From Pseudomonas citronellolis (GTDB lineage: Bacteria > Pseudomonadota > Gammaproteobacteria > Pseudomonadales > Pseudomonadaceae), in assembly GCF_029335315.1 (NCBI RefSeq), contig NZ_JARJLT010000320.1:1-35475 (forward strand): DNA of 35,475 nucleotides, read 5' to 3'. Position numbers and translations under genes: made by a program. The notes under the pieces were generated by a model. That model was not told where the DNA came from and made no database searches. It saw only the letters and a list, made by a program, of their open reading frames with translations. Every line of letters begins with the position of its first letter. Within the stretch, counting starts at the first letter, position 1. Of the stretch, positions 23,344 to 31,563 are shown one piece after another.

Positions 23344-25116
23344 TCAGTCACCCCGGGTAGCTGGCGGACCGCCGTCGGCCGGGTCGTCCGCCTCGTCCAG
23401 CGGGCCGGCCGGCGTGGCCTGGCCGCGGTGCAGGTCGAGCAGGCGCTGTTCCTCCTGGCGCTGGTAGCCACGCACCCAGGCCGCCGCCTGCGCTTCGTCC
23501 TGGCCCAGGGCGAGCAGCGCGCGGCGGGCCATTTCCAGGCTCGAATGGAAGGTCTCGCGCACCGGGCTGGCGCCCAGGTCGAGCAGTTGCAGGACGTGCT
23601 GGCGATTGCGCGCGCGGACGATCACCGGCTTGCCGGGATACAGCCGGGCGATGGTCTCGGCGGTACGCAGGTTGGTCTGCGGGTCGTCGGTGCTGACGAT
23701 GATCAGCTCGGCCTCGCCGGCGCGCGCCGCGTGAAGGATTTCCGGGCGGGCCAGGTCGCCGTAGAAGATCGGCACCCCGCTCAGCTCCCGGCCGAGGGCC
23801 TGCACCGAAGTCTCCAGGGCCACCAGGGGGATGCCGCGCGCCTGCAACAGGCGCGCGACGGTGCGGCCCATGCGGCCCATGCCGGCGATCACCACCCGTG
23901 GCGTCTGCCCGACGTCCGGCTCCACCGACTCGACGGGCGCGGCCTCGGCCGCCGGCTCGCCCAGGCGCGCGCCCAAAGCCAGCATCAGCAGCGGCACCAG
24001 GGCCATGGACAGGGTGATGGCCAGCACCAGCAGGTCGTGCACGCGCTGGTCGAGCAGGCGCTGCTCCAGGGCCAGCTTGAATACCACGAAGGCGAATTCG
24101 CCGCCGGAAGCCAGCACCACCGCCAGGCACAGCGCGCCGGCGCGGCTCAGGCCGCCGGCCAGGCGCCCCAGGGCCAGCAGCAGCGGCAGTTTGAGCGCCA
24201 CCAGCAGCAGGGTCAGGCCGAGCACCACCAGGGGTTCGCCGAGCAGCAGGCGCAGGTCGGCGGTCATCCCCACGCCGACGAAGAACAACCCCAGCAACAG
24301 GCCCTTGAAGGGTTCGATCTGTGCTTCCAGTTCGTGGCGGAACTCCGACTCGGCCATCAGCAGCCCGGCGAGGAAGGCGCCCAGGGCCATGGACACGCCG
24401 ACGTGCTCCATGATCCAGGCGGTGCCCAGCACGATCAGCAGCGCCATGGCGGTGGACAGGTCGCGCAGGCCCGGGCCCACCGCCCAGGCGAAGGCCGGGC
24501 GCAGCAGGTAGCGCCCGCCGAGGACCACCACGCCGACGCCCACCAGCACCGCCAGCAACGGCCGCGCGCCCTGCCCCGCGTCACCGCCCTCGGCGCCGGC
24601 GCCGAGCAGCGGCACCAGGGCGATCAGCGGGATGGCGGCGATGTCCTGGAACAGCAGGATGGCCACCGCCAGGCGGCCGTGGGGACGGCCCAGCTCCTTG
24701 CGTTCGGCCAGCACCTGGAGGCCGAAGGCGGTGGACGACAGCGCCAGCCCCAGGCCCAGCACCAGGGCCGTCGCCGGCGCCTGGCCGAGGGCCAGGGCGA
24801 TGCCGCCCAGGGCCAGGGCGCTGAGCAGCACCTGCAGCGAGCCGATGCCGAACAACGCCCGGCGCATCGCCCACAGGCGCCGCGGCGAGAGCTCCAGGCC
24901 GATGAGGAAAAGCAGCATCACCACACCCAGCTCGGAGAGCCGGCCGACGTTCTCCGGGTTGTTCACCAGGCCCAGCAGCGAGGGCCCGATGATGATGCCG
25001 GCGAGCAGGTAGCCAGGCACCGCGCCGAGCTTCAGGCGCTGCACCAGCGGCACCAGCAGCACCACCGCCAGGAGGAACACCACCGTGGCCTGCAGCAGGC
25101 TTCCGTCATGGGGCAT
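23344..25116 (-). CDS. KefB/KefC-like CPA2 cation:proton antiporter with RCK domain
   Basis: 590 residues. The N-terminal ~385 residues hold 12-13 membrane segments with the CPA2 antiporter motifs LGVVMLLFLIGLELSP and LLFQDIAAIPL (Asp158 in the exchange site). The C-terminal RCK/TrkA-N Rossmann domain starts near 407, with GMGRMG at 412-417 binding NAD(H), and a further regulatory tail runs to 590. It resembles potassium/proton exchangers that protect against electrophiles or alkalinity. In a bacterium that makes reactive aromatic intermediates this would be useful, but that link is inference. ATG 25116 has AGGAA upstream; PPK2 ends 33 bp before it. Confidence 0.92.
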   Translation of the reverse strand: MPHDGSLLQATVVFLLAVVLLVPLVQRLKLGAVPGYLLAGIIIGPSLLGLVNNPENVGRLSELGVVMLLFLIGLELSPRRLWAMRRALFGIGSLQVLLSALALGGIALALGQAPATALVLGLGLALSSTAFGLQVLAERKELGRPHGRLAVAILLFQDIAAIPLIALVPLLGAGAEGGDAGQGARPLLAVLVGVGVVVLGGRYLLRPAFAWAVGPGLRDLSTAMALLIVLGTAWIMEHVGVSMALGAFLAGLLMAESEFRHELEAQIEPFKGLLLGLFFVGVGMTADLRLLLGEPLVVLGLTLLLVALKLPLLLALGRLAGGLSRAGALCLAVVLASGGEFAFVVFKLALEQRLLDQRVHDLLVLAITLSMALVPLLMLALGARLGEPAAEAAPVESVEPDVGQTPRVVIAGMGRMGRTVARLLQARGIPLVALETSVQALGRELSGVPIFYGDLARPEILHAARAGEAELIIVSTDDPQTNLRTAETIARLYPGKPVIVRARNRQHVLQLLDLGASPVRETFHSSLEMARRALLALGQDEAQAAAWVRGYQRQEEQRLLDLHRGQATPAGPLDEADDPADGGPPATRGD

Positions 25117-25149
25117 CGCGGGTTCCTCGCGGGCGGCCGGGGGGCGGGT

Positions 25150-25974
25150 TCAGAAGCGCTCCTCGACCATCCGGAACGGGTAGTCGACGGGCTTGTACTT
25201 GCCGATGCGGCCGCGCTTGGGCAGCTCCATGACCTTCTCGCGGGTGACGTCCTCGTAGGGCACGTGCGCCAGCAGGTGGGAGATGATGTTCAGCCGCGCG
25301 CGCCGCTTGTCCTCGGAGCGCGCCATGAACCAGGGCGCCCAGGACGAGTCGGAGGCGGCGAACATCTCGTCGCGGGCGCGGGTGTAGTCGTCCCAGCGGC
25401 CGTAGGACTTCAGGTCCATGGGCGAGAGCTTCCATAGCTTGCGACCGTCGTTGATGCGGTCCTGCAGGCGCCGGGTCTGCTCCTCGGCGCTGACTTCCAG
25501 CCAGTACTTGAGGACGATGATCCCCGACTCCACCAGCATGTTCTCGAACAGCGGCACCACGGCGAGGAACTTGCGCGCCTGGTCCTGGGTGCAGAAGCCC
25601 ATCACTCGCTCGACGCCGGCGCGGTTGTACCAGCTGCGGTCGAAGATCACCACTTCGCCGGCCGCCGGCAGGTGGCCGATGTAGCGCTGCGCGTACATCT
25701 GCGACTGCTCCCGCTCGGTGGGCGCCGGCAGCGCCACCACGCGGAACACCCGCGGGCTGACGCGCTCGGTGATGGCCTTGATGGTGCCGCCCTTGCCGGC
25801 GCCGTCGCGGCCCTCGAAGATCACGCAGACCTTCAGGCCCTTGGCCACCACCCACTCCTGCAGTTTCACCAGCTCCACGTGCAGGCGCCGCAGCTCGGCC
25901 TCGTAGGTCTTGCGGTCGAGGCGTTGCGCGGCGGCGTCCGCCGTGTGCTTCTTGTGTTTCTTCGACTTGGCCAT
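25150..25974 (-). CDS. ppk2: Polyphosphate kinase 2
   Basis: 274 residues, one PPK2 domain. A lysine-rich start (AKSKKHKKHT) precedes the core. Walker A is GRDGAGKG at 55-62. Walker B/lid region is VVIFDRSWYNRAGVER around 108-123. WKLSPMDLKSYGRWDDY and FMARSEDKRRARLN are typical of single-domain class I/II PPK2 enzymes. It transfers phosphate between polyphosphate and nucleoside diphosphates (mainly GDP/ADP to GTP/ATP) in the cytoplasm. ATG 25974 has GGGAGGG just upstream; the longer open frame has no ribosome site. It heads the minus-strand run with the antiporter and efflux genes and is divergent from a small lipoprotein gene. Confidence 0.95.
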   Translation of the reverse strand: MAKSKKHKKHTADAAAQRLDRKTYEAELRRLHVELVKLQEWVVAKGLKVCVIFEGRDGAGKGGTIKAITERVSPRVFRVVALPAPTEREQSQMYAQRYIGHLPAAGEVVIFDRSWYNRAGVERVMGFCTQDQARKFLAVVPLFENMLVESGIIVLKYWLEVSAEEQTRRLQDRINDGRKLWKLSPMDLKSYGRWDDYTRARDEMFAASDSSWAPWFMARSEDKRRARLNIISHLLAHVPYEDVTREKVMELPKRGRIGKYKPVDYPFRMVEERF

Positions 25975-26245
25975 GGGGCCCTCCCTGTGCGGCGCCGGCG
26001 CCAATGCGGCGGGCCGGACGCGAATGTGCCTGGCTGAGTATGGATGATCCATGGCGATCTGCCGGCCCCCCGGGGGCGCCTTTCGAACGTTCGCCAGGGC
26101 TTCTGCGACGGGCCTTTCCGGCCGGCCAGAGGGGCTCGCGGCCTCTGTAATTCATCGCCTCGCCGCGTTCCGCCCGTCGCCTGCCCGAGCAACCTCCGGG
26201 GCTGGCGTGTTTGCTCAAAGGACACCCCACGAAGGAGGAACCGCC
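25975..26245. promoter_or_regulatory. Divergent intergenic region between ppk2 and the small lipoprotein gene
   Basis: 271 bp without a convincing gene. It holds two perfect palindromes, ATGGAT-G-ATCCAT (26040-26052) and CGAACGTTCG (26084-26093), and a GC-rich inverted stretch around 26062-26080. These are candidate operator sites for either gene; no known regulator motif is recognised. Confidence 0.35.
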
Positions 26246-26419
26246 ATGCGCCCATCCACCCGCGTCCTGCTCGCCGCCGCGCTGCTGGCGGGCCTCGCCG
26301 GCTGCGCCGGCCAGAGCTGCGAGCCCGGCCAGCCGGGCAGCAACGCCGACCGCGACGCGCGCCAGCAGATTCCGCGCCAGCAGATCGACCCGCGCGTGCA
26401 GTCGATGCCGCGCTACTGA
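26246..26419 (+). CDS. Small lipoprotein
   Basis: 57 residues. Signal with lipobox LAGC, lipidation Cys20 (MRPSTRVLLAAALLAGLAGC), leaving a mature 38-residue peptide that is polar, rich in Gln, Arg and Pro, and ends MPRY. A perfect GAAGGAGGAA ribosome site lies 5 bp before ATG 26246. The residue after Cys is Ala, which fits outer-membrane sorting rather than inner-membrane retention. Function unknown. The stand-alone plus-strand gene lies in a window dominated by minus-strand operons and is convergent with the module-2 permease gene. Confidence 0.82.
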   Translation: MRPSTRVLLAAALLAGLAGCAGQSCEPGQPGSNADRDARQQIPRQQIDPRVQSMPRY

Positions 26420-26459
26420 GCGCTGGCCGCCTGAGGTGTACGCCGGCTCCGGACGGAAG

Positions 26460-26516
26460 AGCCCCTCTCCCCAACCCTCTCCCCTGCGCGGGCCGCCGCA
26501 AACAGGAGAGGGGGCT
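26460..26516. terminator. Hairpin repeat between convergent genes
   Basis: AGCCCCTCTCC (26460-26470) faces GGAGAGGGGGCT (26505-26516), with one extra G, and CCCAACCCTCTCCCC between them offers an alternative pairing. The sequence is of the dispersed CCTCTCCC...GGGAGAGG kind common in Pseudomonas intergenic DNA. Placed between the lipoprotein stop and the convergent permease stop, it may act as a bidirectional terminator; there is no T-tract. The next 60 bases show nothing else. Confidence 0.5.
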
Positions 26517-26580
26517 GTCCTCTGCCGCCGGAGAATCCGAAGTCATCCTGATACGCCTCACCGCCCAGGACCAGGCCCCC

Positions 26581-29016
26581 TCACAGGCGCCGGCCGCCGA
26601 GCAGGAAGTGCGACAACGCCGGGATCAGCAACAGCGCGCCGAGCATGTTCCAGAGGAACATGAAGGTCAGCAGGATGCCCATGTCGGCCTGGAACTTGAT
26701 CGGCGACCAGGCCCAGGTGATCACCCCGGCGGCCAGGGTCACGCCGACCAGCGCCACCACCTTGCCGGTGAAGGCCACCGCCTGGCGGTAGGCCAGCGCC
26801 AGCGGCAGGCCGGCGCGCTGCAATTGCAGCTGCACGCTGAGCAGGTAGAGCGCGTAGTCCACCCCTATGCCCACGCCCAGGGCGATCACCGGCAGGGTCG
26901 CGACCTTCACGCCGATGCCCATGGCCACCATCAGCGCCTCGCAGAGGATCGAGGTGAGCACCAGCGGCAGGATCGCCACCAGGGTGGCGCGCCAGCTGCG
27001 GAAGGTGATCAGGCAGAACAGGCTGACCGCCGCGTACACGTACAGCAGCATGCTGTGGTTGGCCTGGCGCACCACCGCGTTGGTCGCCGCCTCGATCCCG
27101 GCACTGCCCGCGGCCAGCAGGAACTGGCGCTCCGGGCTGTCGTTGGCCTTGGCGAAGGCTTCGGCGATCGCCGTCACCTCGTCGAGGGTGCGCGCCTTGT
27201 GGTCCTTGAGGAAGGCGATCACCGGCATCAGCGAGCACTGGGTGTTGAACAGTTCCGGGGTGTTCACCGAGGCCTGCTGGGCCGAGTAGTTGAGCACGTC
27301 CTGGTTGCGCTGCAGGCTGGCGAAGCGCGGGTTGCCCTCGTAGGTGCCGGCGGTGATCTGCTTCACCGCGTCGGCCAGCGACACCGTGGCCTGTACCCCC
27401 GGATGCTGTTGCAGGGCCCAGCCCAGGCGGTCGGCGAGGATCAGCGTGCGGTAGTCCAGGCAGCCCTCGGCGGGGGTCTTCAGCATCACCGCGAAGAGGT
27501 CGCTGGACAGCGCGTAGTGGCTGGTGATGTAGGCGTTGTCGCGGTTGTAGCGCGAGTCCGGGCGCAGTTCCGGGGCGCCGGCGTCGAGGTCGCCGATCTG
27601 CAGCTGCTGGCTGACCGCGAAGCCGCCGGCGCCGAGCAGCGCCGCCAGCAGCAGGGTCACGCCCGCCCAGCGCCGCTCGGTGAAGCGGTCGAGCAGGTTC
27701 CACAGCCGGCCCAGGCCCTGCTGGCGCGCCTCCAGGCGTTCCTCGCGCAGGGCGCGGGCGGCGGCGCGGGGGCTGACGCCGACGTAGGACAGCGCCACCG
27801 GCAGCATCAGCAGCGAGGTGAAGATCAGCACCGCCACGCCGATGCTGGCGGTGATCGCCAGTTCCTTGATCACCGGGATGTCGATCAGCATCAGCACGGC
27901 GAAGCCCACCGCGTCGGAAAGCAGCGCGGTGACCCCGGCCAGGAACAGCCGGCGGAAGGTGTTGCGCGCGGCCACCAGGCGGTGGGTGCCACGGCCGATG
28001 TCCTGCATGATGCCGTTCATCTTCTGGGTGGCGTGGGACACGCCGATGGCGAAGATCAGGAACGGCACCAGCATCGAGTACGGGTCCAGGGCGAAGCCCA
28101 GCCAGGCCACCAGGCCGAGCTGCCAGACCACCGCCAGCAGCGAGCAGCCGATCACCAGCAGGCTGCTGCGCAGGCAGCGGGTGTAGACCAGGATGATGAT
28201 GAAGGCGGTGGCCACCGCCAGGCCGAAGAACAGCGTCACCCGCAGCAGCCCGTCGAGCAGGTCGCCGACCAGCTTGGCGAAGCCGATCACGTGGATGCGC
28301 AGCGGCCCCTGCCCCGGCTCGCCGGCGGCGAAGGCGCGGCGGTCGCCCTGGTATTCGTACTTCAGCCGCAGCTCGTCGAGCTGGTGCGAGAACTGCCGGT
28401 AGTCGATGCCCTTGCCGGTGGCCGAGTCGCGGTCCAGCAGCGGCACCACCAGCATGCTCGAACGGAAGTCGTTGGCCACCAGGCTGCCGACGATGCCGGC
28501 GCGGGCGATGTTCTGGCGCAGCTGCTGGATGCCGGCGGCGTCGCCGGCGTAGCCGTCGGGCATCACCGGGCCGCCCTGGAAGCCTTCCTCGGTGACTTCG
28601 GTCCAGCGCACCGCCGGCGACCACAGCGACTTCATCCAGGCGCGGTCGACGCCGGGAGTGAGGAACAACTGGTCGTTGATCTGCCGCAGCGCCTCCAGGT
28701 AGGCCGGCTGGAACACGTCGCCGGCGCGGTTCTCCACCACCACCCGCACGGCGTTGCCGAGGCCGCGCAGCTCGGCGCGGTTGTCCAGGTAGTTGCGGAT
28801 GTACGGGTGCTGCTGCGGGATCATCTTCTCGAAGCTGGGGCGCACCTCCAGGCGGGTCACGGCCATCCACCCCAGCAACAGGGTGACCAGGGCGATCAGG
28901 CCGAGGAACAGCGCGCGGTGGTTGAACACCAGGCGCTCCAGCAGGTTGCCGCTGTGCGCGTCGAAGTCCCGCAGTTCGCGGACTACAGGCATCTCGCCTT
29001 GCTTCAGGTCGACCAT
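26581..29016 (-). CDS. MMPL/RND-family inner-membrane permease (module 2)
   Basis: 811 residues. Same topology as the module-1 permease: TM1 at about 35-53, a periplasmic loop to about 245, five segments, TM7 near 445, a second loop, and five C-terminal segments with the GVGIGVDYALYLL motif. The first loop carries VFQPAYLEALRQINDQLFLTPGVDRAWMKSLW, a feature of the HpnN/MMPL exporter group. The two permeases are clearly paralogous but diverged, so the duplication is not recent. ATG 29016 is the only in-frame start near the hydrophobic N-terminus; the ribosome site is weak and an AAGAACAA motif lies 24 bases upstream. It is last in its operon after YCF48. It probably moves a hydrophobic substrate; identity unknown. 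Confidence 0.9.
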   Translation of the reverse strand: MVDLKQGEMPVVRELRDFDAHSGNLLERLVFNHRALFLGLIALVTLLLGWMAVTRLEVRPSFEKMIPQQHPYIRNYLDNRAELRGLGNAVRVVVENRAGDVFQPAYLEALRQINDQLFLTPGVDRAWMKSLWSPAVRWTEVTEEGFQGGPVMPDGYAGDAAGIQQLRQNIARAGIVGSLVANDFRSSMLVVPLLDRDSATGKGIDYRQFSHQLDELRLKYEYQGDRRAFAAGEPGQGPLRIHVIGFAKLVGDLLDGLLRVTLFFGLAVATAFIIILVYTRCLRSSLLVIGCSLLAVVWQLGLVAWLGFALDPYSMLVPFLIFAIGVSHATQKMNGIMQDIGRGTHRLVAARNTFRRLFLAGVTALLSDAVGFAVLMLIDIPVIKELAITASIGVAVLIFTSLLMLPVALSYVGVSPRAAARALREERLEARQQGLGRLWNLLDRFTERRWAGVTLLLAALLGAGGFAVSQQLQIGDLDAGAPELRPDSRYNRDNAYITSHYALSSDLFAVMLKTPAEGCLDYRTLILADRLGWALQQHPGVQATVSLADAVKQITAGTYEGNPRFASLQRNQDVLNYSAQQASVNTPELFNTQCSLMPVIAFLKDHKARTLDEVTAIAEAFAKANDSPERQFLLAAGSAGIEAATNAVVRQANHSMLLYVYAAVSLFCLITFRSWRATLVAILPLVLTSILCEALMVAMGIGVKVATLPVIALGVGIGVDYALYLLSVQLQLQRAGLPLALAYRQAVAFTGKVVALVGVTLAAGVITWAWSPIKFQADMGILLTFMFLWNMLGALLLIPALSHFLLGGRRL

Positions 29017-29039
29017 GATGAGGCTTTCTCTTGTCTGTC

Positions 29040-29047
29040 TTGTTCTT
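29040..29047 (-). promoter_or_regulatory. AAGAACAA motif before the module-2 permease (Hfq/Crc-like)
   Basis: Minus strand AAGAACAA fits AAnAAnAA. It overlaps the YCF48 stop codon and lies 24 bases upstream of the permease ATG, in a leader rich in AAGA/ACAAG. Confidence 0.4.
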
Positions 29048-30110
29048 ATGGCGCCACGGGCAGGGCGCTGTGTTGCAGGCCGCGGCCGCCGACCAGCAGC
29101 AGCTCGCCGGGGTTGGCCAGGGCGCCGCTCACCGGGCCGCGCTGGGTCAGCGCGAGGGCCTGGAAGCTGGCGCCGTCGTCGTGGCTGACCAGGGCCTGGC
29201 CGGCCTGGCTGAACAGGTACGGCTGGCCGCCGGCGTCGAAGCTGGCGGCGGTCAGGCTGACGCCCAGGCCGGTGTTCACCTCGCTCCAGCTCGCGCCGCC
29301 GTCCAGGCTGCGCACCGCGTGACCACGCAGGCCGTAGGCGAGCAGCAGGCCGGGGCGCGCGAGCACGCCGAAGAAGCTGCCCTGGTAGGGCGAATGCAGG
29401 GCGACGAAGCGCTGCCGCTGGCGGTCCAGGCGCAGCAGCAGGCCCTGTTCGCCGACGATGTACAGGTCGTCGCCGAGCGCCGCCATGGCGGTCAGGTGCA
29501 ACCCCTGCGGGTTGTCGATGCGGTGGTTCCAGGGCGTCCAGCTCAGGCCGCCGTCGGCGGTGTGCAGGATCAGATTGAAGGCGCCGACCACGAAACCTTC
29601 GCGGGCATCGCGGAACCACAGGTCGAGGAACGGCTTGTCGGCGCCCTGCTCCTTCAGCCGCTGCGCCTGCTCCAGCAACGCGGCGTTGTCGTCCTGCGGG
29701 TTGGCCGCGTAGAAGTCCAGCAGCAGCTGGCCGATGCGCCGGCCGTCGAGCTGGCGCGTCCAGTGCGCGCCGCCGTCGGCGCTGTGCAGCACCACGCCAT
29801 CGTGACCCACCGCCCAGCCTTGCTCGGGGGTCGGGAAGCGCACGGCGGTGAGGTCGGAACTCACCGGCACCTCGGCCTGGGTCCAGCTGTGCCCGGCGTC
29901 GTCGGAATACAGGATGTGCCCGCGCTGGCCGACCACCACCAGGCGCGGCCCGGCGCGGGTGATCGCCGCCAGCGGGCTGCCCAGGGCCAGTTCGCTGCGC
30001 TGCGCCGGCAGGTCGAGCACATCGACGAACTCGCCGGCCGGCGCCGCGCCGGCCAGCAGCGCCAGCCCCAGGCCGACGCAGGCCAGGCTGGGCGTGAAGG
30101 GGAATCGCAT
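29046..30110 (-). CDS. YCF48-like beta-propeller protein, secreted (module 2)
   Basis: 354 residues. A cleavable signal peptide (about 1-25, ending GAAPAG) sends it to the periplasm. Five Asp-box-type blades are visible: SDDAGHSW, SADGGAHW, TADGGLSW, SLDGGASW and SHDDGASF, with WAVGHDGVVLHS as a classic YCF48 blade. A 30-residue helical insertion (around 127-155, rich in Gln, Ala, Leu) interrupts the propeller after the second blade and is absent from the module-1 paralogue. Possible scaffold for the DUF1329/DUF1302/RND set. ATG 30110 has GAGGT upstream and lies directly behind a terminator-like hairpin that separates it from DUF1329. Confidence 0.85.
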   Translation of the reverse strand: MRFPFTPSLACVGLGLALLAGAAPAGEFVDVLDLPAQRSELALGSPLAAITRAGPRLVVVGQRGHILYSDDAGHSWTQAEVPVSSDLTAVRFPTPEQGWAVGHDGVVLHSADGGAHWTRQLDGRRIGQLLLDFYAANPQDDNAALLEQAQRLKEQGADKPFLDLWFRDAREGFVVGAFNLILHTADGGLSWTPWNHRIDNPQGLHLTAMAALGDDLYIVGEQGLLLRLDRQRQRFVALHSPYQGSFFGVLARPGLLLAYGLRGHAVRSLDGGASWSEVNTGLGVSLTAASFDAGGQPYLFSQAGQALVSHDDGASFQALALTQRGPVSGALANPGELLLVGGRGLQHSALPVAP

Positions 30111-30127
30111 ACGGCTACCTCGTCAGG

Positions 30128-30157
30128 AAAAGGCGGCGGCCCACGCGGGCCGCCGCT
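30128..30157 (-). terminator. Terminator-like hairpin between DUF1329 and YCF48 (module 2)
   Basis: Minus strand: 10-bp stem GCGGCGGCCC/GGGCCGCCGC, loop GCGT, followed by CTTTTCC. A short U-tract makes partial termination likely. It lies 7 bp after the DUF1329 stop and 17 bp before the YCF48 start, so YCF48 and the permease would be expressed at a lower level by readthrough. Confidence 0.65.
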
Positions 30158-30164
30158 GCCGGGC

Positions 30165-31523
30165 TCAGCGGATGCCGCTGCCGGCCAGGGCCTCGGGCGA
30201 CCATTGGGTCTTGGCCAGCGGTTCGATGTAGTTGATGCCGCCGTAGGGCCCGACCACGCCGTTGATGTTGTAACTGCCGGCGGTGAGGTCGTAGATCATG
30301 AACGGCGTGGCGTCCGGCACCTGCTTGTCGTAGCTCTGGCTGAGGAAGGCGAAGGAGCCGCGGTACAGCTGGCCGCGCGCGTCGTACTCGTCGGAGGCCA
30401 GGGCCACCCAGGTGTCCTCGTCGAGGTAGAAGCGGCGCTTGGCGTAGATGTGCCGCGCGTCCGACTTCAGCGTGCCCTCCACCACCCACACGCGGTGCTT
30501 CTCCCAGCGCACGTAGTCCGGCGCCAGGTGGTTGGGGGTGACCACCGGCTTGATGTCGCTGGCGTAGGTCAGCCGGTAGGTGTTGTAGGGCACGATCATT
30601 TCCTGCTTGCCGAGCAGCTTCCAGTCGTAGCGGTCGAGCGCGCCGTTGAAGACGAACACGTCGTCGTAGGTGCCGGCGCCGGCCATGCCCGGGTTGGGCG
30701 TGTCGTAGGCCAGGTTCGGCGCCAGCTTCACCCGGCGCTGGCCGGGCAGGTACTGCCAGGCGCGGCGCGGCTGCTGCAGCGGGTTGGCGGCGTCCTTGAG
30801 CATCATCGCCTCGCCGGCGCGGCGCGCCGGGCCGGTGTAGTAGAGCTTCATCTGGTAGTACACCTCGGTTCCCTTCACCGGCTGCGCGAGGTCTTCGTAG
30901 ATCGGGTAGTTGATGAAGGCCTGGCCGGTGGTGGCGAGGTTGGCGCTACCGGAGGAGTCGACGTTCCAGGAGTCGTACTTGGCCTTGATGTTCACCCCCT
31001 GGTAGCGCAGCAGGAAGTTCCACATCGCCTCGGCGCCGCTCTTCGGAATCGGGAAGGGCACGCCCGGCAGCGCGTTGTCGATGGCCGTGCCGCCTTCCAG
31101 GGCCTGGGTGGCCACGGCGTTCTTCTTGCTGTTGTCGAGCACCGCCTGGGGCAAGGCGGCGCTGCGATGGGTCGGGTAGACGTCGACGCGGAAGCTCGGG
31201 TAGCGCTTGGCCAGTTCATAGGTGGTGGCGCTGAGCTGGGCCTTGTACTGGTCGACGTTCTTGCCGTCGATCACCAGCTGCGGCTTGTCGCCGGCGAAGG
31301 GGTCCGGGCGCATGCTGTCGCCGGCCTTGAAGCCGGCCGGGGCCTGGGTCAGGCCGCCGCTGTAGGCGGGAATCGCGCCGTCGGCACTGGCGCCCTTCTC
31401 GGCGCCCACCAGGGTCAGGCTGGCGCCCAGTTGCGCGGCTTCCTGGGGCGACACGGCGGCCAGCGCCGCGCCGCTCAGGGCCAGGCCGAGCGCCGTGGCC
31501 ATCAGGGAAGGCTTGAAGTTCAT
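30165..31523 (-). CDS. DUF1329 periplasmic protein (module 2)
   Basis: 452 residues with a signal peptide (about 1-23, LGLALSGAALA). DUF1329 features: a GAEKGASADGAIPAYSGGL start common to the long form of the family, the central WQYLPGQRRVKLAPNLAYDTPNPG block, a VVEGTLKSDARHIYAKRRFYLDEDTW core, and a C-terminal aromatic-rich end. It differs from the module-1 protein (420 residues) mainly in this longer N-terminal part and in sequence, showing two subfamilies in one island. Predicted LolA/LolB-like carrier in the periplasm. ATG 31523 has AGGAGA. It follows the DUF1302 gene by 40 bp and is followed by a strong hairpin. Confidence 0.9.
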   Translation of the reverse strand: MNFKPSLMATALGLALSGAALAAVSPQEAAQLGASLTLVGAEKGASADGAIPAYSGGLTQAPAGFKAGDSMRPDPFAGDKPQLVIDGKNVDQYKAQLSATTYELAKRYPSFRVDVYPTHRSAALPQAVLDNSKKNAVATQALEGGTAIDNALPGVPFPIPKSGAEAMWNFLLRYQGVNIKAKYDSWNVDSSGSANLATTGQAFINYPIYEDLAQPVKGTEVYYQMKLYYTGPARRAGEAMMLKDAANPLQQPRRAWQYLPGQRRVKLAPNLAYDTPNPGMAGAGTYDDVFVFNGALDRYDWKLLGKQEMIVPYNTYRLTYASDIKPVVTPNHLAPDYVRWEKHRVWVVEGTLKSDARHIYAKRRFYLDEDTWVALASDEYDARGQLYRGSFAFLSQSYDKQVPDATPFMIYDLTAGSYNINGVVGPYGGINYIEPLAKTQWSPEALAGSGIR

Positions 31524-31563
31524 GGGTGTATCTCCTGCTCCGCTCGCGGAGCCGTGGGTGAAT

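Noticed and set aside
22738-25437. 899-codon plus-strand frame opposite the antiporter and permease genes
   Set aside because: Low-complexity Gln/His/Ala-rich translation without motifs; the minus strand encodes clear KefC-like and PPK2 families.
26044-29322. 1092-codon open frame on the plus strand
   Set aside because: It mirrors the module-2 permease. The composition (His, Gln, Ala, Gly, Val, Arg in excess, no domain) is the typical antisense product of a high-GC gene.
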